Assembly (NCBI GenBank): GCA_029233925.1
Contig: JARGOX010000002.1
Coordinates: forward strand, 62,001 to 126,000
Reading direction: 5' to 3'
Length of the DNA stretch: 64,000 nucleotides
Source: Rhizobiaceae bacterium
GTDB lineage: Bacteria; Pseudomonadota; Alphaproteobacteria; Rhizobiales; Rhizobiaceae
The stretch's first letter is position 1. Each line of letters begins with the position of its first letter. Both the position numbers and the translations under genes were made by a program. Below are positions 56,601 to 64,000 of this stretch, one piece after another. The notes beneath the pieces are model-generated. The model made no database searches, was not told where the DNA came from, and was given only the letters and a program-made list of their open reading frames with translations.

Positions 56601-59267
56601 ATCGCTCACATAAAGTGGATTGGAAAACGGAACGCCATTTGTCGTTACTGTCAGCGTACAGGCATAGGGTTGAACCCAATTTCCCCTGGAAAACTCCTGG
56701 CGCGGACCTTCGGGCTTGCACCGTTTTTCGATATCAAAGGTCGTTTCGCCTGTGTGTTCAACAATTTCGACGCATTCAGCATTGGCAATGGGCTTGCCAT
56801 TTGCGGTCAGGGTCGCACAATTTTGAAAATCCTGTTCGGCCAAAACACCGTTTGGAATGAGGAACAATCCGCTGATCTGGTGGCCATTGTTGGCGTTGAA
56901 ATCCGCTGCGGAAATGTCGCAATTCGCACCATTGGCAAAGGGAGCTGTTTCACAGACCCAGCCCGTCGTCCCCTGCAAAGCGAGAAGATAGTCAGTGGCA
57001 GGTGTGCCCGCAATGTTGGTGAACAGCTCTTCGAGTGTGAGCGGTGTTGTCACCGGACCACCCGTGTTGCTGACCTGGATTGTACAGATGTAGCGTTGGC
57101 CGTCGTTAAAGGCGGTTGGTCCGACGCATGATTTTTTCAGCGATAGTTTTGGCGGCGTGCTGATGATCACCGGTGGCACTATCAGCGTTTCAAAGCACGT
57201 CGTGCCGGAATTCATCGTTGAGGCGCTTGATTGCGCGCGGCCGCTTACGCAGTTCTGCCATTTGATCGGCTCTTGGTTGCTCACGACCTCTGTAAACAAT
57301 TGCACAGACAGAGGCTGTGGCTGTGACATGGTGTTGCCGTCAAGCACACAGCTAAGCATGTCGGATCCAATGCCGATACACGGCAGGGAAGCGCTGACGA
57401 ACTCGGCCTGCCCACTTGAGATATTGCTTGCGTCTTCAAGTATCGTGAGCGTGCCGTTGAACGGCGTTGGCTGGACATTTGCCTGGATTGTACAATTCCA
57501 GAAATAGCCCTGTGCGCCATCATGCACGCCCTGCACCGGCGTTGCGCACTGTTTGCTGAACTGAACGCTTTCCAGTTTGACCGGATTTGTGTTGTCGATC
57601 GGTGACGGCACATCAATTGCAACGCAATAGTCAGGGATTGCTCTCGAACCTTTTTGCTTGCCGAATTCCTTGACAATGGAAACGGGTGCAATCTGCTCTA
57701 CGGCGCAGTTCGCAACCTGCGGCGTGTCTGGTCCGACCTCGAACTGGAACGTCGTATTGATAATTGATGTTCCGCCGGCGTTGAACAGATCAATGGCTGA
57801 CAATTCGCACAGGCCGACAGGGTTCGCCGCATTGCTGTCAGCACAGGACCAGGGTTCGTTCGAACTGATATTCGCTGGGTGTCCCAGCAGGCCACCGACG
57901 ACATTTGCAGAACCGGCTGGTGCCCCAAACCCATCCAAGACTGTGGCGTAGGAACCCGTTGGCAGGTTGCTGCCTGTTACGGTGATCTGACAATTCAGCG
58001 TCATGGGGCCGGATGAAACAGCTTCGACCGGATCGCAGGTTTTGGTGACATTGAGACGCGGTGTGAACGATGCCTGCACACAATTGCCATCGATGGCGTA
58101 CGACTGACCGGAGCCGGACAGATAGGACGCGGCGGAACAATTTTGCGCCTTATAGGACGTTGCCTCGCCGGTGGTCTCGACAAAGGTCTGAACGTCAATT
58201 GTGCCATTGCCATCGAATGCGGCGCCATCAATGGCGCAGGACTGTCCAGCGGAACAATCCACCCCGGTCTCAGCCGAAGCCATCGAAATCAGCGCGCCGG
58301 ATGTGTTGCTGTAATTCTGTGTTGGTGCGTCTGTAACGGTCAGCGAACCCGAGAAAGGCGTTTGCTGTGTTTCGACAGCAATCTCGCAATTCCAGACCTG
58401 GCCCAAATTGCCGTTGTGGATACCTGCAACGGGCGCTTCGCAGGTTTTGGTAATGGAGATCAGGTCAGGGTTGAGGGAGTGGAGATTGACCAGGCTGCCC
58501 GCGACTTGGGATAAAGGGCCATCTTCTGTCGCTGTCATTGGGCATACATCAATCATCGTGACGGAGGCATTGTCCAGATTGGCATTCTCAGGCAGTTTGA
58601 CAACAAATGTATAGAGCTGGCCCGCCTGCAACTGTTTGGTAAAATCGAAAGTGGTCCAGTAATCGGGAGGTGTCCCCCCGCTAAAGGAGATATTTTCAAA
58701 TGTTTGCTCGGCAATCAGTTCTGCGACGTCAGGTCGGCTGGGATTTCCCGGTCCCAATATCAATGGGATAGGCCCGCCTTGACGCGCAGACCAGGAAAAT
58801 GCCGCTGTTGAACTTGCCCACGAACCCATGCTGCGCGTGGAAAAAGCCATTGATGCGCGCGCCAAGCCGGAGCATGGGGCCGTGAAATGCTGCCAGGCAT
58901 AGGCCGGACCCATACTGTCCAGGTAATGGCGGACCCCGGGAATGCCGCTTGCGTCTGAAGGCGGCGTTCCCCAATTGGCACCATCAACGCCAACCAGATT
59001 ACCACTGGAAAGGTTAACCGGCACAAATCCGTTGGAAGCAGTATAGACTGTCCCCACGATCCAACCGGTAATCTGCTGATAGGCATGGTCTCCAACGCCG
59101 ACCTGCTGCGCCTCAAAATCACCATTGACCAGCAGGCTCTGCGCCTGCGCACCCGTTAACGATGCTGCCATGATCAGCATGGTGACGCCCAGGGCGGCAA
59201 AACCATTGATTGCCTTTTGCGCAATCGAAATTTTTTGTGGCAGTGACGGGCAAAAACGCTCGGCCAT
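53688..59267 (-). CDS. Giant secreted VWA protein with DUF11-like repeats and Cys-rich tail
   Basis: About 1859 residues. The signal peptide runs to about residue 43 (ALGVTMLIMAASLTGAQA). Residues 45-250 look like a carbohydrate-binding-type domain (LLVNGDFEAQQVG). Six beta repeats start near 267, 405, 567, 707, 842 and 998, each with a strand like ITKTCEAP, VTKTCDPV, LKKSCVGP or VAKSCSPA and a partner Cys. A seventh starts near 1433. A VWA domain at about 1190-1360 has the metal site VVDTSGSMS. A peptidoglycan-binding-like domain is near 1540-1615. Three Cys-rich repeats close the protein (RCICKIPG, CACPAGTKL, CACPSGTRF). AAGGAA precedes ATG 59267. Adhesin or envelope scaffold is inferred. 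Confidence 0.85.
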   Translation of the reverse strand: MAERFCPSLPQKISIAQKAINGFAALGVTMLIMAASLTGAQAQSLLVNGDFEAQQVGVGDHAYQQITGWIVGTVYTASNGFVPVNLSSGNLVGVDGANWGTPPSDASGIPGVRHYLDSMGPAYAWQHFTAPCSGLARASMAFSTRSMGSWASSTAAFSWSARQGGPIPLILGPGNPSRPDVAELIAEQTFENISFSGGTPPDYWTTFDFTKQLQAGQLYTFVVKLPENANLDNASVTMIDVCPMTATEDGPLSQVAGSLVNLHSLNPDLISITKTCEAPVAGIHNGNLGQVWNCEIAVETQQTPFSGSLTVTDAPTQNYSNTSGALISMASAETGVDCSAGQSCAIDGAAFDGNGTIDVQTFVETTGEATSYKAQNCSAASYLSGSGQSYAIDGNCVQASFTPRLNVTKTCDPVEAVSSGPMTLNCQITVTGSNLPTGSYATVLDGFGAPAGSANVVGGLLGHPANISSNEPWSCADSNAANPVGLCELSAIDLFNAGGTSIINTTFQFEVGPDTPQVANCAVEQIAPVSIVKEFGKQKGSRAIPDYCVAIDVPSPIDNTNPVKLESVQFSKQCATPVQGVHDGAQGYFWNCTIQANVQPTPFNGTLTILEDASNISSGQAEFVSASLPCIGIGSDMLSCVLDGNTMSQPQPLSVQLFTEVVSNQEPIKWQNCVSGRAQSSASTMNSGTTCFETLIVPPVIISTPPKLSLKKSCVGPTAFNDGQRYICTIQVSNTGGPVTTPLTLEELFTNIAGTPATDYLLALQGTTGWVCETAPFANGANCDISAADFNANNGHQISGLFLIPNGVLAEQDFQNCATLTANGKPIANAECVEIVEHTGETTFDIEKRCKPEGPRQEFSRGNWVQPYACTLTVTTNGVPFSNPLYVSDAMSYGTFSGNTLVGQLSSSDPWQCVQAPYAAPGQGNQPACAIQGIDFPHAAGSSTINFTMTVQGNAADQFGAENCGNIYASIPTDGSEPTPLSQSCVTIVEPPTAGKPTLDVAKSCSPAVPAANGGGPWTVQCNVTISGTGLPAGQQIRLSDELTGLGLNGATGGGFNPGPFAGNNCGGGAIAGGIATACDITTDDITNNGGSLTFPYTGTLNGPGGRSYPGFKYPQNCAFASIPGIGLNAPANGKICVQIPIEPKAIAVLNDNVVIPNPVGGGGTPVVDEAISAAAPNIFTSGGGGGGASASCSLDTLYVVDTSGSMSNQNRLNNVKAALAGAYAAFEGNGSAASLISFKYDSQILVNPAEVLPSQNLTQITQALYSAGGTNWQNAFLDVESVVTSATKKPLVFFVTDGEGGNVGIQTIASIRNAGSRIIGIIIGTGLQPGTLSNVLGPNVITADANTLIDPFTADVIAIPSVQDSLSVFQKIEEAYCPGNEKSAGLTLLAAQKALQTIPLSTTSEPVDDEVFNYQDEQTPTTPDVGPAAGRPDLQLMKTASGGCRIDRGNQTYECPFNIEISNKGTAPYIGSLVMVDDFGKGGLRAVKLSGGGWQLAQHEKIGIMGLHGNLLLAPGQKSVIRTSVIVAGQRRGGRFENCGILGVPEDDEWATMLVQQIMNTRGINVGAADGKKGPKTSRGLVQLRQQLNLPPSDEIDDGLFAKLGLSRQSPGTQSCVLVPLPPMLAPIENPTTGIPGPAPEYISPKPSVQCDPVTTVQRGNSCVCRFSRMQQATPSSCGCIRGHELIAGKGCFRPTTNNPPAGPKPAEQPETQPRPKPQTLACDAVSTRQNGNRCICKIPGAAMVSRTQCACPAGTKLDNRRGCIKVDAPRPVPADPKPAGPKPADSKPALKCDPKTTRARGDRCVCLFDNMKNRNRTSCACPSGTRFEAGVGCMGIGRPQNPKAVIKELLLRNPLKQ

Positions 59268-59624
59268 GGAATGTTCCTTCGTGTTGCGCCGAAAACGCAT
59301 AACGTTCTCGGAGGCAAAGATTACTTATGATCAGGTCCTTGCGTAAGCGATATTGGCCCGCTTGATGAAATTGAAGTGCCAAATGGTAGTCGCCGCTCAA
59401 TTGCGTGGTATCGCACCACGAAGTTTTTGCAAACCCGTGAAATACATAAATTATTCAAATAGCCGGCTTTCATGACCTCCGATGCTTTTGATGATTCGGA
59501 ACTTTTGATTTGCGGTTTTCTCATGGGAAATCGTTCATGATGCATTCAGATCGCACCGACTACCAATATTGAGCATTGAGTTGGTCAGGGGTGAAACATC
59601 ACCCAACCTGAGGGAAGTAGGGCG
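59268..59624. promoter_or_regulatory. Divergent leader region of the VWA and LuxR genes
   Basis: 357 bases without a gene. It contains CGTGGT-ATCGC-ACCACG (59404-59420), a perfect inverted repeat followed by AAGTTTTT, and GGGTGA-AACA-TCACCC (59589-59604), a hairpin just ahead of the LuxR gene ribosome site. Both promoters must lie here. Confidence 0.5.
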
Positions 59625-60692
59625 ATGGAAGATTTACGGGGAAAATTACAGGATAATCTGGATAGGGCGATCCACGGCGCGCAATATTGGGATGATGTCT
59701 GCCAGGATGTTGTCGATCTGTTAGGCGCAAGAGGGGCGCTTTTGCCACCAACCAATCCCCATTGTCGTGGCATGTGGATGTCGGGCACGAAGGCGATGAA
59801 ACAAGGTCTGGCGGAATATCTTTCAGCCGGATGGAACCTCACAGACCCGCGTGAAAGCCTTCTGGAATTGATGGTAAAAAGGGGCTACGCGACCGATGAT
59901 GATGTCTTTCCCGATCGGGCGAAAAAGGCTGAAATGCCTTTCTATAGAAATTTCTTGAGGCCGCTTGATTTAGGCAATGTCTGTACGATACGGATTATGA
60001 CCCCCAATGGCTATTGGCCGCTCACAGTGCATTTCGGCAATGACCATCCGCCTTTGACGCAGCGCGACATCGCGATGATTGAAGCCATTCAACCCTTGTT
60101 TGAATCGGCTGTAAAACGCGCTTTCGAAATCGCCCATCAGCGCATTTTCGAATTCTCCGAATTTTTCAAGAAAACCGATTCAGACGTTTTTGTCTTTGAT
60201 GCAGATGGCAATCAATGTTTCACCATCGACAGTCAGGGAACAATCAAAACACAGGATCGGCTTTCTGCATTGCTGCCGCAAGAGATCAGCGACAGTCTGA
60301 ACGCGGACTTCAGGACCGTTTTGACAGGTGAGCCTGGCATGTCACTCAGCAAAGCCTATCAGTTCAACGAGGGCTCAAAGGCAACCCATGTTCTGGTTAT
60401 TCAAATTCCACCCAGTCTGCGGCACTTTTTCATGGCTTTCAAAGCCTGCGCCATCCGCACCGAATGCACCAGTATCGAAGCATTGAAACACCTCCATTTG
60501 CGGGAGACCTATTCGCTCTCAGCTTCGGAAATCAGCACTGTTGATCTTCTGTCTTCGGGTAAAACACCGGCCATGATTGCCGATCTCATGAGCCTCAAGG
60601 CAACAAGCATCCGCCAGCGCCTCAAGGTGATTTATGAAAAGACCAGTGTGAACAGTCAGGTCGAACTGGTTGCACTCTATGGCCAGCTCTAG
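59625..60692 (+). CDS. LuxR-type helix-turn-helix regulator
   Basis: A 355-residue regulator with a helical N-terminal region, a PAS-like middle (DSDVFVFDADGNQCFTIDSQ) and a C-terminal LuxR-type helix-turn-helix (YSLSASEISTVDLLSSGKTP, then AMIADLMSLKATSIRQRLKV). It lacks a receiver domain, so phosphorylation is not expected; a ligand may bind the PAS-like part. GAGGGAAG stands eight bases before ATG 59625. It is divergent from the giant VWA gene and is a plausible controller of it. Confidence 0.85.
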   Translation: MEDLRGKLQDNLDRAIHGAQYWDDVCQDVVDLLGARGALLPPTNPHCRGMWMSGTKAMKQGLAEYLSAGWNLTDPRESLLELMVKRGYATDDDVFPDRAKKAEMPFYRNFLRPLDLGNVCTIRIMTPNGYWPLTVHFGNDHPPLTQRDIAMIEAIQPLFESAVKRAFEIAHQRIFEFSEFFKKTDSDVFVFDADGNQCFTIDSQGTIKTQDRLSALLPQEISDSLNADFRTVLTGEPGMSLSKAYQFNEGSKATHVLVIQIPPSLRHFFMAFKACAIRTECTSIEALKHLHLRETYSLSASEISTVDLLSSGKTPAMIADLMSLKATSIRQRLKVIYEKTSVNSQVELVALYGQL

Positions 60693-60866
60693 GCGTTTCA
60701 AAGTTTCATTCGGATTGGCACGCGAGCGGTTTTGCGTGGCGTTTTGCGATCATTCATTGGCGTTAAAATTTCATTGTTTGCCGCAGATATCAAGGGATTT
60801 GCCAGAATGTCACGGATGAAGTGGTATTGGGTGCATTTATTCAAATCAATAAGATCGCCTTTGATT

Positions 60867-61790
60867 TTAATGATCGAGCAAGCGCGTGAGTTCGGCGATC
60901 AGATCGCCCCGGTTCTCACGCGTCAAAACCGACGTATGGGGCTGGAGGATGCAGTTTGACAGCGCCAGAAACCGGGGGTTCGGTGTCGGCTCGCTTTCGA
61001 AAACATCGAGTGCGGCGCCCGCAATGGTTCCCTGCTCAAGTGCATGGAGCAATGCCGGCTCATCCACCACCGTGCCGCGCGAGACATTGACGAGATGGCC
61101 ATTGGGACCAAGCAGATCGAGCACATTTGCGTCCACCAGACCGCGTGTCGCCTCACCGCCCGAGCAACACAGCACAAGAACGTCCACTGTCCGGGCAAGG
61201 TCTGCGATCTCCGGTTCGAAACGCCAGTCAACGTCCTTTTGGGTGCGCGCTGTATAGGCAATGTCGCAGCCCAGTGCTGCCAGTTTCTGCGCCACTTTGG
61301 CGCCGATCCGGCCGAGCCCGACGACCCCTACCCGGCGCTGTGAAATACGCCAGCCCAAAGGGGCGCGTCCCGCCGCCCAGTCTCCGCGCCGCACGAATCC
61401 ATCATTTTTGACGATATGGCGCAGCAGCGCAAAGACCAGACCCACTGCAAACTCGGCGGTATCTTCGCTCATCGCATTGGCTGTGGGATGGACCTTTATC
61501 CCCCGCGCCGAAAGCTGTGGCAGATCGAAATTTTCCATCCCGGCACCGACGCTTGCGATGGTCGTCAGGCCCGCCAGATCGCCGAGTTCGTCTGCATCCA
61601 AACCGCTCTTGGCCGAGGTCAACCCGTGGGTGATGGCAGCGCGCTGCGCTTCACTCAGGTCTGACAGACCATCCCTGTCAACCGGATCAAACCGGGCGGC
61701 AATCACCTTCAGAATATCGGGAGGAACCCAACCCAGAAGCGCAATCCTGGGGCGATGATGGACCCCGTCACCTGTTGCAATTGTTGCCAT
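60867..61790 (-). CDS. D-2-hydroxyacid dehydrogenase (NAD(P)-dependent)
   Basis: A 307-residue D-isomer-specific dehydrogenase. The cofactor loop is RVGVVGLGRIGAKVAQKLAA with YTARTQKDVDW, where the Arg after TA suggests NADPH. The catalytic Arg is in VNVSRGTVVDEPALL, the Glu in AALDVFESEPTPNP and the His in LQPHTSVLTREN. It resembles the glyoxylate/hydroxypyruvate reductase branch. It is divergent from a LysR gene 121 bases away, its likely regulator. Confidence 0.93.
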   Translation of the reverse strand: MATIATGDGVHHRPRIALLGWVPPDILKVIAARFDPVDRDGLSDLSEAQRAAITHGLTSAKSGLDADELGDLAGLTTIASVGAGMENFDLPQLSARGIKVHPTANAMSEDTAEFAVGLVFALLRHIVKNDGFVRRGDWAAGRAPLGWRISQRRVGVVGLGRIGAKVAQKLAALGCDIAYTARTQKDVDWRFEPEIADLARTVDVLVLCCSGGEATRGLVDANVLDLLGPNGHLVNVSRGTVVDEPALLHALEQGTIAGAALDVFESEPTPNPRFLALSNCILQPHTSVLTRENRGDLIAELTRLLDH

Positions 61791-61911
61791 TTTACAAAAT
61801 CTTTCGGCTCTTTTGGCATACCATGTATTTCTTCCAATTCCACCTTTGCCTCAAAACCATTCCACTATAACATGAACTTCATTCATTTATAAAAGCGATA
61901 ATGTAAACAAC

Positions 61912-62868
61912 ATGACAGGACGGCGCACAAAATTCACCCTGCGACAGATTGAAGTGCTTGTCGCGGTGGCTGACCACAACAGCGTCACCCATGCGGCTGA
62001 ATGGTTGCGCGTGTCGCAGCCAGCGGTCACCCGCACAATCCTTGAAATTGAAACCGACATGGGCGCCACCCTGTTTGACCGGTCGCCGCGCGGCATGACG
62101 CCAACGGTTTTCGGTGAGAGCCTGGTGCGCCATGCCAGGGCCATGCTGTCCGAGTTGCGCCATGCGGTTGAGGAGATTGAAGCCCTGAAGGGCAACGACC
62201 GGGGCACCGTGCGGGTCGGCACCACGCCGATCGGCGCATCTTTGCTGCTACCGACTGCGGCGGCGCAATTGACGAAGAAATATCCTGGTCTGCGCGTCGA
62301 GATTGCCGAGGAGAACTTTATCGGCCTGCTCAGCGCCCTGCGCACCGGCTCACTCGATCTGGTGCTCGGACCGCCGACCGACGATGCGCTGGACCCGGCG
62401 CTGACCTATACGCACCTGTTTACCGATGATCTCATCATAGCAGCAAGCCATACACACCCCTTGTGCCACATGGGGAAAATACCGCTCTCGAAGCTTTCAA
62501 AGCAGCGCTGGGTGCTGCCGCCGCGAAACAATCGCCTGTGGCTGCGGCTTCAAAGCCGTTTTCTGGCCGAAGGCCTGTCCATGCCGGGTGATTCCATCCT
62601 CAGTTCGTCCAGTGTCGCAGTCAAGGCGGTGATGAACCAGGGCGACTGGCTGACCGTTTATCCCCGAATGATTGTCGAAAGTGACATTGCCGACGGACGC
62701 ATTGTCGAAATCCCGATCGCCGGCGAGGCCATGCAATGGGATGTCGTGACCTATTACCGCACGACAACCGCACAATCGCCAGCCACTCAGGCCATGCAGA
62801 ACGAGCTTGCTGTGGTGGCTGAATCCCTCCACCAGAAACGTGGAAAGAATTCCGTATCCGCTAATTGA
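61912..62868 (+). CDS. LysR-family transcriptional regulator
   Basis: A 318-residue LysR regulator. The DNA-binding part reads FTLRQIEVLVAVADHNSVTH then AAEWLRVSQPAVTRTILEIE and LFDRSPRGMTPTVFGESLVR. The effector domain has GTVRVGTTPIGASLLLPTAA and SLDLVLGPPTDDALDPAL, the type seen in PcaQ/GbpR-like regulators of sugar-acid and aromatic catabolism. It is divergent from the D-2-hydroxyacid dehydrogenase; its 3' end overlaps the hydroxylase gene on the other strand by eight bases. Confidence 0.93.
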   Translation: MTGRRTKFTLRQIEVLVAVADHNSVTHAAEWLRVSQPAVTRTILEIETDMGATLFDRSPRGMTPTVFGESLVRHARAMLSELRHAVEEIEALKGNDRGTVRVGTTPIGASLLLPTAAAQLTKKYPGLRVEIAEENFIGLLSALRTGSLDLVLGPPTDDALDPALTYTHLFTDDLIIAASHTHPLCHMGKIPLSKLSKQRWVLPPRNNRLWLRLQSRFLAEGLSMPGDSILSSSSVAVKAVMNQGDWLTVYPRMIVESDIADGRIVEIPIAGEAMQWDVVTYYRTTTAQSPATQAMQNELAVVAESLHQKRGKNSVSAN

Positions 62869-64000
62869 CAGGCGTACCGGTCGCCCGCGACAGGATGGCG
62901 TGCCAGTCACCGCCCTTACCCTTCCAGGCAACATGGCCATCGGGACGCACCAGGGTAATGGGTTGCGTGAACAGACCTTCGGCCTGCTGCGGGGTGAGTT
63001 CCAGCACCTGAAGGGGAATGGCAAGCGCCCGTGCTGCCAGTTGCGCCGCCGTGATGTCGGCCGCGCCAATGGTCACCAGCGTCATGGCCGACCAATAGAC
63101 ATCGATGGAGGATCTGCCGTCGGCCAGCCAGACATGCGGCGCGCGGCCGCCGATGTGATCGCCCTGCCGGAATGCGCCCTTGTGCTCCGCAATTGTTGTT
63201 TCGTCCTCGCGGGGCAGCAGCGGCGAGCCGCTATAGCGATAACCCAGGACCGTTGCTTCCTGTTCGTATTCTTCCCGGTAGCCACCGGTTTCGATGAACG
63301 TGCGCGCCTGCGCCCGAAAGACCGTGCCCTCCGGACTATCCTCCAGCATCTGCGGAGCACCGGGCAAGGCCCTGATCTTCTTGAAATTCTCTCCGGCTTC
63401 GGCGGTATTGGTCACCGCAATCGGCCGCCGTTCCAGATCATAGCTGGCAAGCAATTGCGGCCCGCCCCAGCCCTGCAGAGCAGCCGCCATTTTCCAGGAC
63501 AGGTCCACCGCGTCACCCAGACCGGTATTCATGCCGAGACCGCCGGTCGGTGACATGACATGGGCCGCATCGCCAGCAACAAAGACGCGGCCTCGGGAAT
63601 ATTGCTCGGCCACGAGTTGACGGCGGATCCACGGCAGGATGGCGCGAAGCTCATAGTCAAAGGTGCAGCCGACGGCCTTTTCGATCAGCGCACAGGCTTC
63701 CGTTTCCTCCATCGAATCGCGTCCGGGCGGCAAGGGTATCGACATACGCCACATGGTGCGTCCATCAACACTGACGATCATGCCCCATTGACCATTGGCC
63801 CCCATCAGCCAGTTGGCCCAGGCGTAACCCTTGTCATGCAATGCAACCAGATCCGGCGTGGTGAAAAACAGATTGATATTGCGGCTGAGCTGCCCCGGCC
63901 CCTGCATTTCAATGCCCAGCGCCTCACGAATGCCGCTCTCCGCACCGTCGCAGGCGACCAGATAGGAGGCTGTCACTTGCCGTTCCGTGCCATCGCTCAG
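62861..64000 (-). CDS. FAD-dependent aromatic hydroxylase (partial, N-terminus outside window)
   Basis: A group A flavoprotein monooxygenase of the MhpA/phenol-hydroxylase type that adds oxygen to an aromatic ring using NAD(P)H. 379 C-terminal residues are present; the frame enters from the right edge. The NADPH/FAD motif is YLVACDGAESGIREALG, and the FAD pyrophosphate motif is VFVAGDAAHVMSPTGGLGMN then TGLGDAVDLSWKMAAAL. The C-terminal thioredoxin-like domain (PLQVLELTPQQAEGLFTQPI, TLVRPDGHVAWKG) is usual. The N-terminal GxGxxG is not in the window. The exact phenol is unknown. Confidence 0.93.
   Translation of the reverse strand: MSDGTERQVTASYLVACDGAESGIREALGIEMQGPGQLSRNINLFFTTPDLVALHDKGYAWANWLMGANGQWGMIVSVDGRTMWRMSIPLPPGRDSMEETEACALIEKAVGCTFDYELRAILPWIRRQLVAEQYSRGRVFVAGDAAHVMSPTGGLGMNTGLGDAVDLSWKMAAALQGWGGPQLLASYDLERRPIAVTNTAEAGENFKKIRALPGAPQMLEDSPEGTVFRAQARTFIETGGYREEYEQEATVLGYRYSGSPLLPREDETTIAEHKGAFRQGDHIGGRAPHVWLADGRSSIDVYWSAMTLVTIGAADITAAQLAARALAIPLQVLELTPQQAEGLFTQPITLVRPDGHVAWKGKGGDWHAILSRATGTPVN

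Overview
The window looks like a chromosomal segment of an alphaproteobacterium of the Hyphomicrobiales (rhizobial) type. The blocks rpsT-dnaA-dnaN-recF, mutM/ubiE-ubiB-coaBC and aroA-cmk-rpsA with a TIGR02300 gene are arranged as is usual in that order. Base composition is moderately GC-rich, and most long antisense frames are shadows of real genes. The exact genus cannot be told from this sequence.

Region 1 (1-13972) is conserved housekeeping DNA. On the minus strand it carries recF (cut by the left edge), dnaN, dnaA, rpsT, an enoyl-CoA hydratase and mutM. On the plus strand it carries ubiE, ubiB, coaBC, a pirin and dut, with prfC convergent. CoaBC has an extra N-terminal ribbon-helix-helix domain of the FitA/VapB antitoxin type.

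Region 2 (14200-32991) is mixed. It holds a small secreted protein and, 2.3 kb away, a decayed fragment of a second copy. The DNA between them carries an ArsR-SRPBCC pair and a glycosyltransferase. Then come a DUF4145 protein, comM, a LysR/monooxygenase/dehydrogenase group, a methyltransferase, an RNase D, an AspT-type transporter, and a sensory locus: a cysteine-free SUOX-fold secreted protein, a hybrid histidine kinase with receiver and Hpt, and a LuxR-type response regulator. A TPR protein and a small DUF6665-like protein follow.

Region 3 (33075-38145) is core again: rpsA, cmk, aroA, a TIGR02300 protein and a tRNA-Ala(GGC).

Region 4 (38328-52146) begins just after the tRNA with a broken IS3-family element and a perfect 29-bp palindrome, and looks like acquired catabolic DNA. 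A minus-strand run encodes an alpha/beta hydrolase, a nitronate-monooxygenase-like flavoprotein, an acyl-CoA ligase, a three-part TRAP transporter and a beta-keto acid cleavage enzyme. Divergent from it are a carotenoid-cleavage/lignostilbene-type dioxygenase, a double HxlR regulator, an IclR regulator and a PaaI-type thioesterase. The two divergent promoters carry the same 19-bp motif (18 of 19 identical), each copy pointing at its own gene and placed just before its ribosome site. This suggests one regulator controls both arms. A divergent SDR/TetR pair with its own paired operators follows. My reading is an uptake and degradation pathway for a carboxylic acid made by oxidative C=C cleavage; the substrate is unknown.

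Region 5 (52363-64000) encodes envelope proteins: a triple-SH3b protein and an approximately 1860-residue secreted protein with cysteine-bearing beta repeats, a VWA domain, a peptidoglycan-binding-like domain and three cysteine-rich C-terminal repeats. It also has a LuxR-type regulator, a D-2-hydroxyacid dehydrogenase, a LysR regulator and a flavin aromatic hydroxylase cut by the right edge.
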